Positions 39,873-48,469 of a DNA stretch of 52,329 nt are shown piece by piece. Position 1 is the stretch's first letter. Each line of letters begins with the position of its first letter. A program made the translations under genes and the position numbers. Under the pieces are notes generated by a model that saw only the letters and a list, made by a program, of their open reading frames with translations, had not been told where the DNA came from and ran no database searches. Source of the stretch: Eubacteriales bacterium. GTDB lineage: Bacteria; Bacillota; Clostridia; Christensenellales; Aristaeellaceae. Location: contig JAQVQY010000002.1 in the NCBI GenBank assembly GCA_028701335.1, positions 1 to 52,329 of the forward strand, in the 5' to 3' direction.

Positions 39873-41566
39873 AATTCACCGACATGCCCTATAAGCGCCC
39901 GGATTTTGACGTGCAATTTGCCCGGATGAAGGATCTGCTCAAACAGATGGAGGAGGCTCAAAGCGAGGAAAAGTTCCTTGACGCCATGCTCACCCTGGAC
40001 CGTGAGGGCGGCAGCCTTACGACCCAGGCCACCCTGGCCCACATCCGCTACACCATCAACACCCAGGATACCTTCTATTCCGCCGAAAACGATGTGATGG
40101 ACGAAAACCTGCCCCGCTTCCAGGAAATCCCAGCCGAGGCGGCGCGCATCACACTGGCTTCTCCCTATCAGGACGCGGTGGCCCGGAAATACGGCCCCCA
40201 CATGCTGGAGAAAATGGCGGTGGAGATGAAGGCCTTCTCCCCCGAAATCGTTGGGGATCTGGTGGAGGAGAGCAAGCTATACAGCGAGTACCAGAAGCTC
40301 ATCGCGTCCGCCCAGATCGACTTTGAGGGGGAGAAGCGCAACCTGTCAGGCCTGATGCCCTTCATGCAGTCCACCGACCGGGATATGCGTGAGCGCGCCT
40401 ACGCCGTCCACTGGGGCTGGCTTAAAGACCGCAGCGGGGAGCTGGACGGCATTTATGACAAGCTGGTCAAGGTACGCCACCGCATCGGTAAGAAGCTGGG
40501 CTTTGACAGCTTTGTCCCGGTAGCCTACGCCCGCATGGGCCGCACGGACTGGGACATGGAGGACGCCCGGGCATATCGCAAACAGATTGTTGAGAACGTG
40601 GTCCCCCTGGCCCAGAAGCTCTACCGCCAGCAGGCAAAGCGCATCGGCATCCCGGAAATGAAGGCCTATGACCTGCCGCTGGAGTACCTCTCCGGCAACC
40701 CCATCCCCCAGGGCGGGGAGGACTACCTGGTGGAGAAGGCCAGGGTGATGTACAAGGCGCTCTCCCCGGAGACCGATGAGTTCTTCGGCATGATGACAAA
40801 CCAGGGCCTCATGGACCTCACCACCAAGCCCGGCAAGGCCGCCGGCGGCTACATGACCTTTATCCGGGACTACAAGGTGCCCTTTATCTTCAGCAACTTC
40901 AACGGCACCTCCGGCGATGTGGATGTGCTGACCCATGAGGCCGGCCACGCATTCCAGGGCTACCTGCAGCGGGATGTGTTCCCCAGCATGCTCAAGGACT
41001 ACACCATGGAGGTGGCGGAAATCCACTCCATGTCCATGGAGTTCTTTGCCCACCCCTGGATGGAGGGCTTCTTTGGCCCTGACACCGAGAAGTACTACCA
41101 CAGCCATGTGGCAGACGGCATCAAGTTCCTGCCCTACGGCGCGTCGGTGGATGAATTCCAGGAGTGGGTCTATCTGAACCCTGACGCCACGCCCCAGGAG
41201 CGCAACCGGCAGTACCGGGAGATCGAGAAGGTCTACCTGCCCCACCTGGATTACTCCGGCTTCCCCTACCTTCAGGGCGGCGCCCGCTGGCAGAAGCAGA
41301 GCCACATCTACGGCATGCCCTTCTACTATCTGGACTACACCCTTTCCCAGGTCTGCGCCTACCAATATTTCATCTGGAACAAAAAGGACCCGGAGGCAGC
41401 CTGGCAGAGCTACCTTAATGCCTGCCGCAGGGCCGGGCGGGTTCCTTTTACCGAGCTGCTCAAGGAATGCGGGCTGAAGAACCCCTTTGAGCCGGGCACC
41501 ATCGCCAGCATTACCCCGAAGCTGGAAAAATACATGGACGGGCTGGACAAGTCCAAAATCCATTGA
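39869..41566 (+). CDS. M3 family oligoendopeptidase (PepF-like)
   Basis: A 565-residue cytoplasmic zinc metallopeptidase that cuts short peptides. HEAGHAFQ (356-363, HExxH) provides two zinc His and the catalytic Glu. The third ligand Glu lies ~25-30 residues on, in YTMEVAEIHSMSMEFF. The C-terminal part RWQKQSHIYGMPFYYLDYTLSQ has the conserved Tyr/His that stabilise substrate. N-terminal helices are typical of the M3 fold. ATG overlaps the gltX stop (ATGA), so it shares the glnS-gltX transcript. Confidence 0.93.
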   Translation: MKFTDMPYKRPDFDVQFARMKDLLKQMEEAQSEEKFLDAMLTLDREGGSLTTQATLAHIRYTINTQDTFYSAENDVMDENLPRFQEIPAEAARITLASPYQDAVARKYGPHMLEKMAVEMKAFSPEIVGDLVEESKLYSEYQKLIASAQIDFEGEKRNLSGLMPFMQSTDRDMRERAYAVHWGWLKDRSGELDGIYDKLVKVRHRIGKKLGFDSFVPVAYARMGRTDWDMEDARAYRKQIVENVVPLAQKLYRQQAKRIGIPEMKAYDLPLEYLSGNPIPQGGEDYLVEKARVMYKALSPETDEFFGMMTNQGLMDLTTKPGKAAGGYMTFIRDYKVPFIFSNFNGTSGDVDVLTHEAGHAFQGYLQRDVFPSMLKDYTMEVAEIHSMSMEFFAHPWMEGFFGPDTEKYYHSHVADGIKFLPYGASVDEFQEWVYLNPDATPQERNRQYREIEKVYLPHLDYSGFPYLQGGARWQKQSHIYGMPFYYLDYTLSQVCAYQYFIWNKKDPEAAWQSYLNACRRAGRVPFTELLKECGLKNPFEPGTIASITPKLEKYMDGLDKSKIH

Positions 41567-41584
41567 GTGCCCTTACCCCACGGC

Positions 41585-41628
41585 TTGTGACGGCAGGCGG
41601 AATCATGTATAATGGCTATAGCGCTATA
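41585..41628 (+). promoter_or_regulatory. Promoter and start-site palindrome of the HPr-like gene
   Basis: TTGTGA (41585-41590), 17 bases, perfect TATAAT (41608-41613). A 12-bp perfect palindrome, TATAGCGCTATA (41617-41628), covers the expected transcription start and lies just before AGGAGG. It could be an operator. Confidence 0.65.
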
Positions 41629-41642
41629 TAGGAGGAAGGCAT

Positions 41643-41870
41643 ATGAAATCGATCCCGATAAAACTAAGCTTCGCAGAAGAGGTCAAGACTTTTGTCAACG
41701 TGGCCAACCGTTACAGCTATGACATGGACTTGAGGGCAGGACGCCACGTGGTGGACGCCAAGTCCATCCTGGGGATTTTCTCCCTGGATCTGTCCAAGCC
41801 CATCACGCTGGAGGTCTACGCGGACAACTGCGATGACCTGCTGGAAGAGCTGAAACCGTTTGTGGTCTAA
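41643..41870 (+). CDS. HPr-like protein lacking the phospho-histidine
   Basis: A 75-residue protein with the HPr fold pattern. The C-terminal half VVDAKSILGIFSLDLSKPITLEV matches HPr closely, including the Ser46-equivalent Ser in AKSILG and the regulatory helix. The N-terminal site of His15 (GLHARPA in HPr) is replaced by SFAEEVKTF, with no His. It therefore cannot accept phosphate from EI in the normal way. It may be a regulatory HPr relative, perhaps still seen by HPr kinase through the Ser (inference). It has its own promoter and terminator, and AGGAGG just before the ATG: a well-expressed monocistronic gene. Confidence 0.85.
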   Translation: MKSIPIKLSFAEEVKTFVNVANRYSYDMDLRAGRHVVDAKSILGIFSLDLSKPITLEVYADNCDDLLEELKPFVV

Positions 41871-41885
41871 GCACGAGGTTCAATG

Positions 41886-41913
41886 AAAAGGCCGGGTTAT
41901 CCTGGCCTTTTTT
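41886..41913 (+). terminator. Intrinsic terminator after the HPr-like gene
   Basis: An 11-bp stem (AAAAGGCCGGG with CCTGGCCTTTT, one G-T pair), TTAT loop, then a T-run to 41913. Confidence 0.9.
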
Positions 41914-41950
41914 ATGATTTGGCCGCGGCAGCAGAGCGAAAGGAGCCCTC

Positions 41951-42853
41951 ATGATCATCTGCGACACCCACGCTGACACCCTGTACCAAATGGTCTGTGA
42001 ACCGGACATGCCGCTGGATGTGACCCTCCCGCGCCTGAAGGCAGGCGGTGTCAGCCTCCAGGTGCTGGCCATGTTTGTGGGCATGGATAACGACAGGGAA
42101 AAGGTGGCGGAGCGCTTTTCAGGGATGCTTGCCGCCTACGGGAGTTTGAAAGCGCAGGGCTGGCGGCAGGCCTTTGACCCTTCGGAGGCCGAGGAAGGCG
42201 AAGTTAAGACCATGCTGTCGGTGGAGGGCTGTGAAATCTTTGAGCCCGGGCTTGGCGTCATCGCCGAGTACCGGGAAAAAGGCGTGCGCATGGCCGCCGT
42301 CACCTGGAACTATAAAAACGCCCTGGGTACTCCGGCCATTGTTAATGAGGATGAGGGGCTGAAACCCTATGGCCTCCTGGCGGTCAGGGAGATGCAAAGG
42401 CTGAAAATCGCGGTGGATGTGTCGCACCTGAACATCGCGGGCTTCTATGACATCCTGAACAAAACCAACGCCGCCCCCCTGGCCTCCCATTCCTGCTGCC
42501 GGGCGCTCAGGGACCATCCCCGCAACCTGACTGATCAGCAGCTAAAGGACCTGTTTGGCGCCGGTGGGTTTGTAGGCCTCAACTTCTACCCTGGCTTCAT
42601 GGCACAGCCCGGCCAGCCCTGCGGCATCAACACCCTGGTTGACCACATCGACCATATGCACCAGCTGGGAGGGCAGGGCATGGTGGGCTTTGGCAGCGAC
42701 TTTGACGGCATCACCACAAAGCCTGAAGGCCTTGATAATCCGGCGGATTTCCCTGCCCTTATTCAGGGCCTGAAAGGCCGCGGCTATGGAAAAAATGATG
42801 TGAAAAGCATCGCGGGCCAGGCGCTCTTGGATTATTACAAGCGCTTGCCGTAG
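41951..42853 (+). CDS. Membrane dipeptidase family (M19) zinc peptidase
   Basis: A 300-residue amidohydrolase-fold dipeptidase related to renal dipeptidase. Metal ligands are visible in order: DTHADTL (HxD), the bridging Glu in SVEGCE, His in DVSHLN, His in ASHSCCRALRDHPRNLTD, and FGSDFDGI with the Asp. There is no signal peptide, so it is cytoplasmic in this organism despite the family name. Bacterial members hydrolyse dipeptides, some containing D-amino acids. ATG 41951 is preceded by AGGAG. Its last 19 bases overlap the end of mutY on the other strand. Confidence 0.93.
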   Translation: MIICDTHADTLYQMVCEPDMPLDVTLPRLKAGGVSLQVLAMFVGMDNDREKVAERFSGMLAAYGSLKAQGWRQAFDPSEAEEGEVKTMLSVEGCEIFEPGLGVIAEYREKGVRMAAVTWNYKNALGTPAIVNEDEGLKPYGLLAVREMQRLKIAVDVSHLNIAGFYDILNKTNAAPLASHSCCRALRDHPRNLTDQQLKDLFGAGGFVGLNFYPGFMAQPGQPCGINTLVDHIDHMHQLGGQGMVGFGSDFDGITTKPEGLDNPADFPALIQGLKGRGYGKNDVKSIAGQALLDYYKRLP

Positions 42854-43884
42854 GAAAGCGCTTCCAGGGCATATTGCCGGGCCGCGCGCATGGCGCCGGG
42901 CAGCGGCAGGGCTTCCACCCCCGCGGCGTCAGCCCAGATGCCCTGGGTATCAGGCGGCGCCTCCTTCAGTTTTCCCGCGTACAGCCGCATATGCCATATC
43001 CTGTGGGTGAAAATGTGCCGGGCCTGGCCCACTTCATCCAGTGTGTCCACATGAATTCCGGATTTTTCAAGCGCATTTCCCAAAGCCGCGGCGTCATCCT
43101 CCCCCTCAATAAGCGGAAAGACATACAGCCCCTTAAGCAGCGCGTCACGGCGTTTTACCAGCAGCACCTTACCGCCCCGGAAGATCAGCCCCACCGCCAC
43201 AGACACTGGTTTGGGCGGTTTTTTTGCTGACAGATTTGGCAGGTTCTCAGCCATACCCGCTTGTTCCGCCTGGCAAAAGGCAAGCAATGGGCAGCGGGGG
43301 CAGTCCGGCGTGCCGGGCAGGCAGATGGTGGCTCCCAGGTCCATGAGCGCCTGGTTCATGTCCCCGGGGCGGTCCAGGGGCATCAGTTCCTTCCCCAGCG
43401 CGTAGATCCGGCGTTTCACCGAGGGGACCGCAGGGTCCTCCTCCACCAGAAAAAGCCTGCAGATGACGCGGGTAAGGTTGCCATCAATGGCGGGCACCGG
43501 CTCTGAAAAGGCGATGCTGGCAATGGCCGCCGCCGTGTAGGGCCCCACGCCAGGCAGGCGCTGCCAGTCCTCGGCCGTACTGGGCAAGCGTCCCTGCCGT
43601 TCCTCCACAATGATCCTGGCGGCTTTGCGCAGGTTACGCGCGCGGGAATAATACCCCAGGCCCTCCCAGGCCTTGAGCACAGCCTGTTCCTCCGCATCCG
43701 CCAGGGCAAACACATCGGGAAACTGCCGGATAAACCGGGTGAAATACCCGCTCACCGTGACCGTCTGCGTCTGCTGGAGCATGATCTCCGACACCCAAAT
43801 AAGATAGGGGTCATCTACCCCGCGGAAGGGAAAATCCCGTTTGTTATCATCATACCAGTTGAGAAGCGCCTCTGTAATCCCCAT
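42835..43884 (-). CDS. mutY: A/G-specific adenine glycosylase
   Basis: Removes adenine mispaired with 8-oxoguanine. The product is 349 residues from ATG 43884, which follows AAGGAGGG; the upstream extension to 43923 covers the promoter. Motifs: WVSEIMLQQTQT with the catalytic Glu, helix-hairpin-helix LPGVGPYTAAAIAS, the catalytic Asp in PAIDGNLTRV, and the 4Fe-4S ligands Cys-x6-Cys-x2-Cys-x5-Cys in CLPGTPDCPRCPLLAFC. The C-terminal NUDIX-like domain (~235-345) recognises 8-oxoG. It converges with the M19 gene; both proteins end in Lys-Arg-Leu, encoded by the same palindromic bases. Confidence 0.95.
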   Translation of the reverse strand: MGITEALLNWYDDNKRDFPFRGVDDPYLIWVSEIMLQQTQTVTVSGYFTRFIRQFPDVFALADAEEQAVLKAWEGLGYYSRARNLRKAARIIVEERQGRLPSTAEDWQRLPGVGPYTAAAIASIAFSEPVPAIDGNLTRVICRLFLVEEDPAVPSVKRRIYALGKELMPLDRPGDMNQALMDLGATICLPGTPDCPRCPLLAFCQAEQAGMAENLPNLSAKKPPKPVSVAVGLIFRGGKVLLVKRRDALLKGLYVFPLIEGEDDAAALGNALEKSGIHVDTLDEVGQARHIFTHRIWHMRLYAGKLKEAPPDTQGIWADAAGVEALPLPGAMRAARQYALEALSYGKRL

Positions 43885-43905
43885 GCCGCCCTCCTTGTGG
43901 CAGCG

Positions 43906-43914
43906 ATTATAGCA
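43906..43914 (-). promoter_or_regulatory. Extended -10 promoter of mutY
   Basis: On the minus strand, TGCTATAAT lies 22 bases before the ATG at 43884. No convincing -35 box is present. Confidence 0.5.
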
Positions 43915-44011
43915 TATCCCCAAAGCAGCTTCCCGCCCGGGTATAATGCATTGGGCAAAGAGCGCGATTCACGCGTTCCTGGCCATTGAGAGAATTTTTT
44001 GTGAAAAGGGC

Positions 44012-44040
44012 TTGCAAGTTTGCGCGGATTGGGGTATATT
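44012..44040 (+). promoter_or_regulatory. Sigma-A promoter of groES-groEL
   Basis: TTGCAA, 17 bases, TATATT, followed 10 bases later by the CIRCE operator. Confidence 0.8.
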
Positions 44041-44050
44041 GTCATCAGGT

Positions 44051-44077
44051 TTAGCACTCACCCAGTGAGAGTGCTAA
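44051..44077 (+). promoter_or_regulatory. CIRCE operator (HrcA-binding site)
   Basis: TTAGCACTC, 9 bases, GAGTGCTAA: a perfect match to the CIRCE consensus, positioned at the transcription start of groES. It implies an HrcA repressor gene elsewhere in the genome. Confidence 0.97.
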
Positions 44078-44392
<315 letters not shown>

Positions 44393-44423
44393 AGCGAAAC
44401 ATCATCATTTGAAGGAGAGATAA

Positions 44424-46055
<1,632 letters not shown>

Positions 46056-46082
46056 GAAATCCCAAATCACTATAGTTTTCCT

Positions 46083-46112
46083 GGGCCGTCGCGAACAGCG
46101 GCGGCCCTTTTT
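46083..46112 (+). terminator. Intrinsic terminator after groEL
   Basis: A 10-bp stem (GGGCCGTCGC with GCGGCGGCCC, one T-G pair), 5-base loop, then TTTTT. Confidence 0.92.
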
Positions 46113-46149
46113 CTTGCCCTCGCCCGAAAATACAGGTGATCACGCCCAG

Positions 46150-46173
46150 TTATCCACAGATGATTGTGGATAA
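46150..46173. promoter_or_regulatory. Inverted pair of perfect DnaA boxes
   Basis: TTATCCACA (46150-46158) and its exact reverse complement TGTGGATAA (46165-46173) are separated by 6 bases. Each matches the strict 9-bp DnaA consensus. The following ~110 bases are AT-rich compared with the window and hold a strong promoter. No dnaA or dnaN gene is near. Confidence 0.8.
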
Positions 46174-46226
46174 AATGGGCATTTTTCTTTTGGCTGAAAA
46201 TAATTCAACTAAATATTGAAAAACCC

Positions 46227-46269
46227 TTGATGCTTGTGTTGATGTCTGCTATAATCCACAATATATTGT
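46227..46269 (+). promoter_or_regulatory. Strong promoter with start-site palindrome
   Basis: TTGATG (46227-46232), 17 bases ending in TGC, perfect TATAAT (46250-46255). ACAATATATTGT, a 12-bp palindrome, follows at 46258-46269, over the expected start of transcription. Confidence 0.75.
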
Positions 46270-46289
46270 ATTGAGAGGCGGGGATAGGC

Positions 46290-46769
46290 GTGGATTCTTT
46301 GGCTGTATTCGGATGCATGGGTTGCGTGCTGTCCGCGGCCATCATGCTGCTGTATGGCGGCGTGGCCGCGCGGGAAGAGGCGGAGCGACTGCGCCTGCTG
46401 CGCCAAAGCCCGCTGTATGCTGAACTATACCGGAAGCTTGTGGCCTTAAGCCGCTTTGACATCGACCAGGTCCGCATCGAGGCCACGGGCGTCACCGTGA
46501 CCTCCGTCTGCCCGGCGCACACGCTGCTCACCTTCTCCTTTAAGCAAAATGGCAACAGCAAGCGAAACGACACCATGACCCGGCTGTTCGCCGAGCTTAT
46601 CGCCCAGGACTTTCCCTTGTTTACCCGCCAGGGTGCCTACAAGCTGACCCGTTACCGCACCCTGAGGCAAAACGGCCGGCCGGAGGAAGCCTACGCCTTC
46701 ACCATGCGCCGGGGCTATAAGGATTTTTTATTGGCCGAGCGCTGCCCGGCCCAGCTGAGGATTTTCTGA
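46290..46769 (+). CDS. Unknown protein with N-terminal membrane helix
   Basis: A 159-residue protein I do not recognise. Residues ~4-26 are a membrane helix (LAVFGCMGCVLSAAIMLLYGGVA), and the rest is a charged, basic, probably cytoplasmic alpha/beta domain rich in Arg (RLRLLRQSPLYAELYRKL, YKLTRYRTLRQNGRPEEAYAF). No catalytic motif stands out. The GTG start follows GAGGCGGGGAT. Its promoter is among the best in the window, and an inverted pair of DnaA boxes lies upstream, so expression may follow replication or DnaA-ATP level (inference). It converges with recO with 16 bases between stops. Confidence 0.7.
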   Translation: MDSLAVFGCMGCVLSAAIMLLYGGVAAREEAERLRLLRQSPLYAELYRKLVALSRFDIDQVRIEATGVTVTSVCPAHTLLTFSFKQNGNSKRNDTMTRLFAELIAQDFPLFTRQGAYKLTRYRTLRQNGRPEEAYAFTMRRGYKDFLLAERCPAQLRIF

Positions 46770-46785
46770 TTCTCACAGAGCGATG

Positions 46786-47508
46786 TCATTCATCTCTTAC
46801 AGGCAATAGTTGTCCGTCCATCTGGTATGCCACATATTCAGCCAGCCGTGCATAGGGAATATCCTCCGGCGCGGCTTCTGCCTTGTCAATGCCCAGAGCC
46901 AACACCTGGCGCAGCCAATGAAGGGCAGGCGCGCTGATTTGATGGCGTATCGGCTCCTGGGCGCAGCAGGCCGTGCAGCAGATGCCGCCTTCCTGGGGCA
47001 CCAGGAACCCGGCCTCCCCCTCCCCTATCTGCCTGCCGCAGCGCGCGCAGTGGTTCAGCCGGGGTTTATAGCCGCCGATGGCGGCCAGGTGCAACAGGAA
47101 AGCGGCGCCGATTTGCCTAGCCGGGCTATCCTGATAGGCCAGGCGCTTCAGCGAGCGGGCCAGCAGGATATATAAATACGCCGCCGGTTCCTCCGGCTGG
47201 GCCAGTTTAAGCGCCGCGGACAGCATCATGGCCCCATAGGACAGGCGGGAGTAATCAAGCCTTAGGGGATAGAAGGCCTCGATGACCGTGCAGGCGGTCA
47301 CGATCTGCCGGCCGCCCCGGGCATACAGCACATATTCCCCCATACAAAACAATTCGCCCGCTGTCATCAGCGGGCTCTTGGGCTTGCGGCAGCCGCGGCA
47401 CAGGGCGTCCACCCGGCCAAAGTCCGGGGAGAGCAGGGTGATCATCCGGTCGTTCTCCCGGTAATCCGTGCGGGCCAGCACGATGCCCTGGATGCTGCGG
47501 TATGCCAA
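46786..47508 (-). CDS. recO: DNA repair protein RecO
   Basis: A 240-residue recombination mediator that loads RecA with RecF/RecR. The N-terminal OB fold reads IQGIVLARTDYRENDRMITLLSPDFGRVDALCRGCRKPKS. The C-terminal helical domain holds a zinc motif: CARCG (~152-156) and GGICCTACC. The start is TTG 47508; the frame is closed nine bases upstream by the degV stop, which is in the same frame, and no Shine-Dalgarno is visible, so translation probably depends on re-initiation after degV. N-terminal alignment with RecO supports this TTG. Confidence 0.92.
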   Translation of the reverse strand: MAYRSIQGIVLARTDYRENDRMITLLSPDFGRVDALCRGCRKPKSPLMTAGELFCMGEYVLYARGGRQIVTACTVIEAFYPLRLDYSRLSYGAMMLSAALKLAQPEEPAAYLYILLARSLKRLAYQDSPARQIGAAFLLHLAAIGGYKPRLNHCARCGRQIGEGEAGFLVPQEGGICCTACCAQEPIRHQISAPALHWLRQVLALGIDKAEAAPEDIPYARLAEYVAYQMDGQLLPVRDE

Positions 47509-47517
47509 GGGAATGGC

Positions 47518-48390
47518 TTAGCGGTGGTCCGCCAGGAAGAAGACCGCCACGGTGCCGGGCCCCGCGTGGGCGCCAATGATGGTGCCCAGGGTGACAAACT
47601 CAAAGCCCGCGTTCCCGGGCAATCCTTCCTTCACCAGGCCGGCAAGGTATTGGACATCCTCCTCGCAATCCCCGTGGGAGTAAAAGATGGGCTGCCCCTC
47701 TTTGGGGTTGGCCAGCTCAATAACCTTCTCCGCCAGCTCCTTGAGCGACCGTTTGCGGCCCTGGGTCTTGGACAGGGGGATGAGCTTCCCCTCATGGTTC
47801 ATGTGCATCACCGGCTTGATGCGCAGCATGCTGCCGATCAGGGCTGAGCTGCGGCTGACCCGCCCGCCCCTGAAAAGGTGATTGAGGTCATCCACCGTAA
47901 ACCAGGCGTTGAAGCGCTGGCGGTTATCGGTGAGCCACTTGACCACCTCATCAAAGGTCTTGCCTTCATCCCGTAGTTTCAGCGCGTAATACACCATGAG
48001 CAGCTGGCCGCCGGAAGCCATCAGGGAGTCCACCACGCCGATCCTGGCCTTGGGATACTTCTCCAGCAGCATCTTGGCTGCCAGTTCCCCTGACTGGATG
48101 GAGGCGGAGAGGCCGCTGGAGAGGGTGATGTAGAGGACCGGTTCCCCCTCTTTGACGATCTCCTCAAAGGCCCTGACCGCGTCATCCACCGGCACCGCGG
48201 CGGTAGAGGCCTGATGCCCGTCCCGCAACTTGCGGTAGAAGTCCTGAAGCGTTGGCTCGTCCTCCACATTGTAGGGCTTCTCCTGCCCGTCCATGCGGTA
48301 GATCATGGGCAGCACCTTCAGTTTCTCATAGCGTTTATAAAAATCCATGGACATGTCAGAACCCACATCGGTCACAATCCAGAATGACAT
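47518..48390 (-). CDS. degV: DegV family fatty-acid-binding protein
   Basis: A 290-residue DegV-family protein. Relatives bind a fatty acid and act as the FakB subunit that presents it to the kinase FakA. Signature parts are WIVTDVGSDMSMDFY, the conserved TAAVPVDDAVRAFEE, YITLSSGLSASIQSGELAA, GVVDSLMASGGQLLMV and FRGGRVSRSSALIGSMLRIKPVM. ATG 48390 follows GGAGGG; the frame extends upstream but over the promoter. No FakA gene is in the window. Co-transcribed with recO. Confidence 0.94.
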   Translation of the reverse strand: MSFWIVTDVGSDMSMDFYKRYEKLKVLPMIYRMDGQEKPYNVEDEPTLQDFYRKLRDGHQASTAAVPVDDAVRAFEEIVKEGEPVLYITLSSGLSASIQSGELAAKMLLEKYPKARIGVVDSLMASGGQLLMVYYALKLRDEGKTFDEVVKWLTDNRQRFNAWFTVDDLNHLFRGGRVSRSSALIGSMLRIKPVMHMNHEGKLIPLSKTQGRKRSLKELAEKVIELANPKEGQPIFYSHGDCEEDVQYLAGLVKEGLPGNAGFEFVTLGTIIGAHAGPGTVAVFFLADHR

Positions 48391-48440
48391 ACAAACCCTC
48401 CATCCCCGGCGGCAAACGCCCCCATGCGTTGATATGGCGA

Positions 48441-48469
48441 AGTATAACAAACCACAGGAATCGCGTCAA
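48441..48469 (-). promoter_or_regulatory. Sigma-A promoter of degV-recO
   Basis: On the minus strand, TTGACG and TATACT are 17 bases apart. The -35 box overlaps the stop codon of the SNF2 gene. Confidence 0.7.

Noticed and set aside
46112..46289. Chromosomal replication origin
   Set aside because: Only two DnaA boxes, no box cluster, and none of dnaA, dnaN, recF, rpmH or parAB is near. A regulatory DnaA site is the more modest reading.
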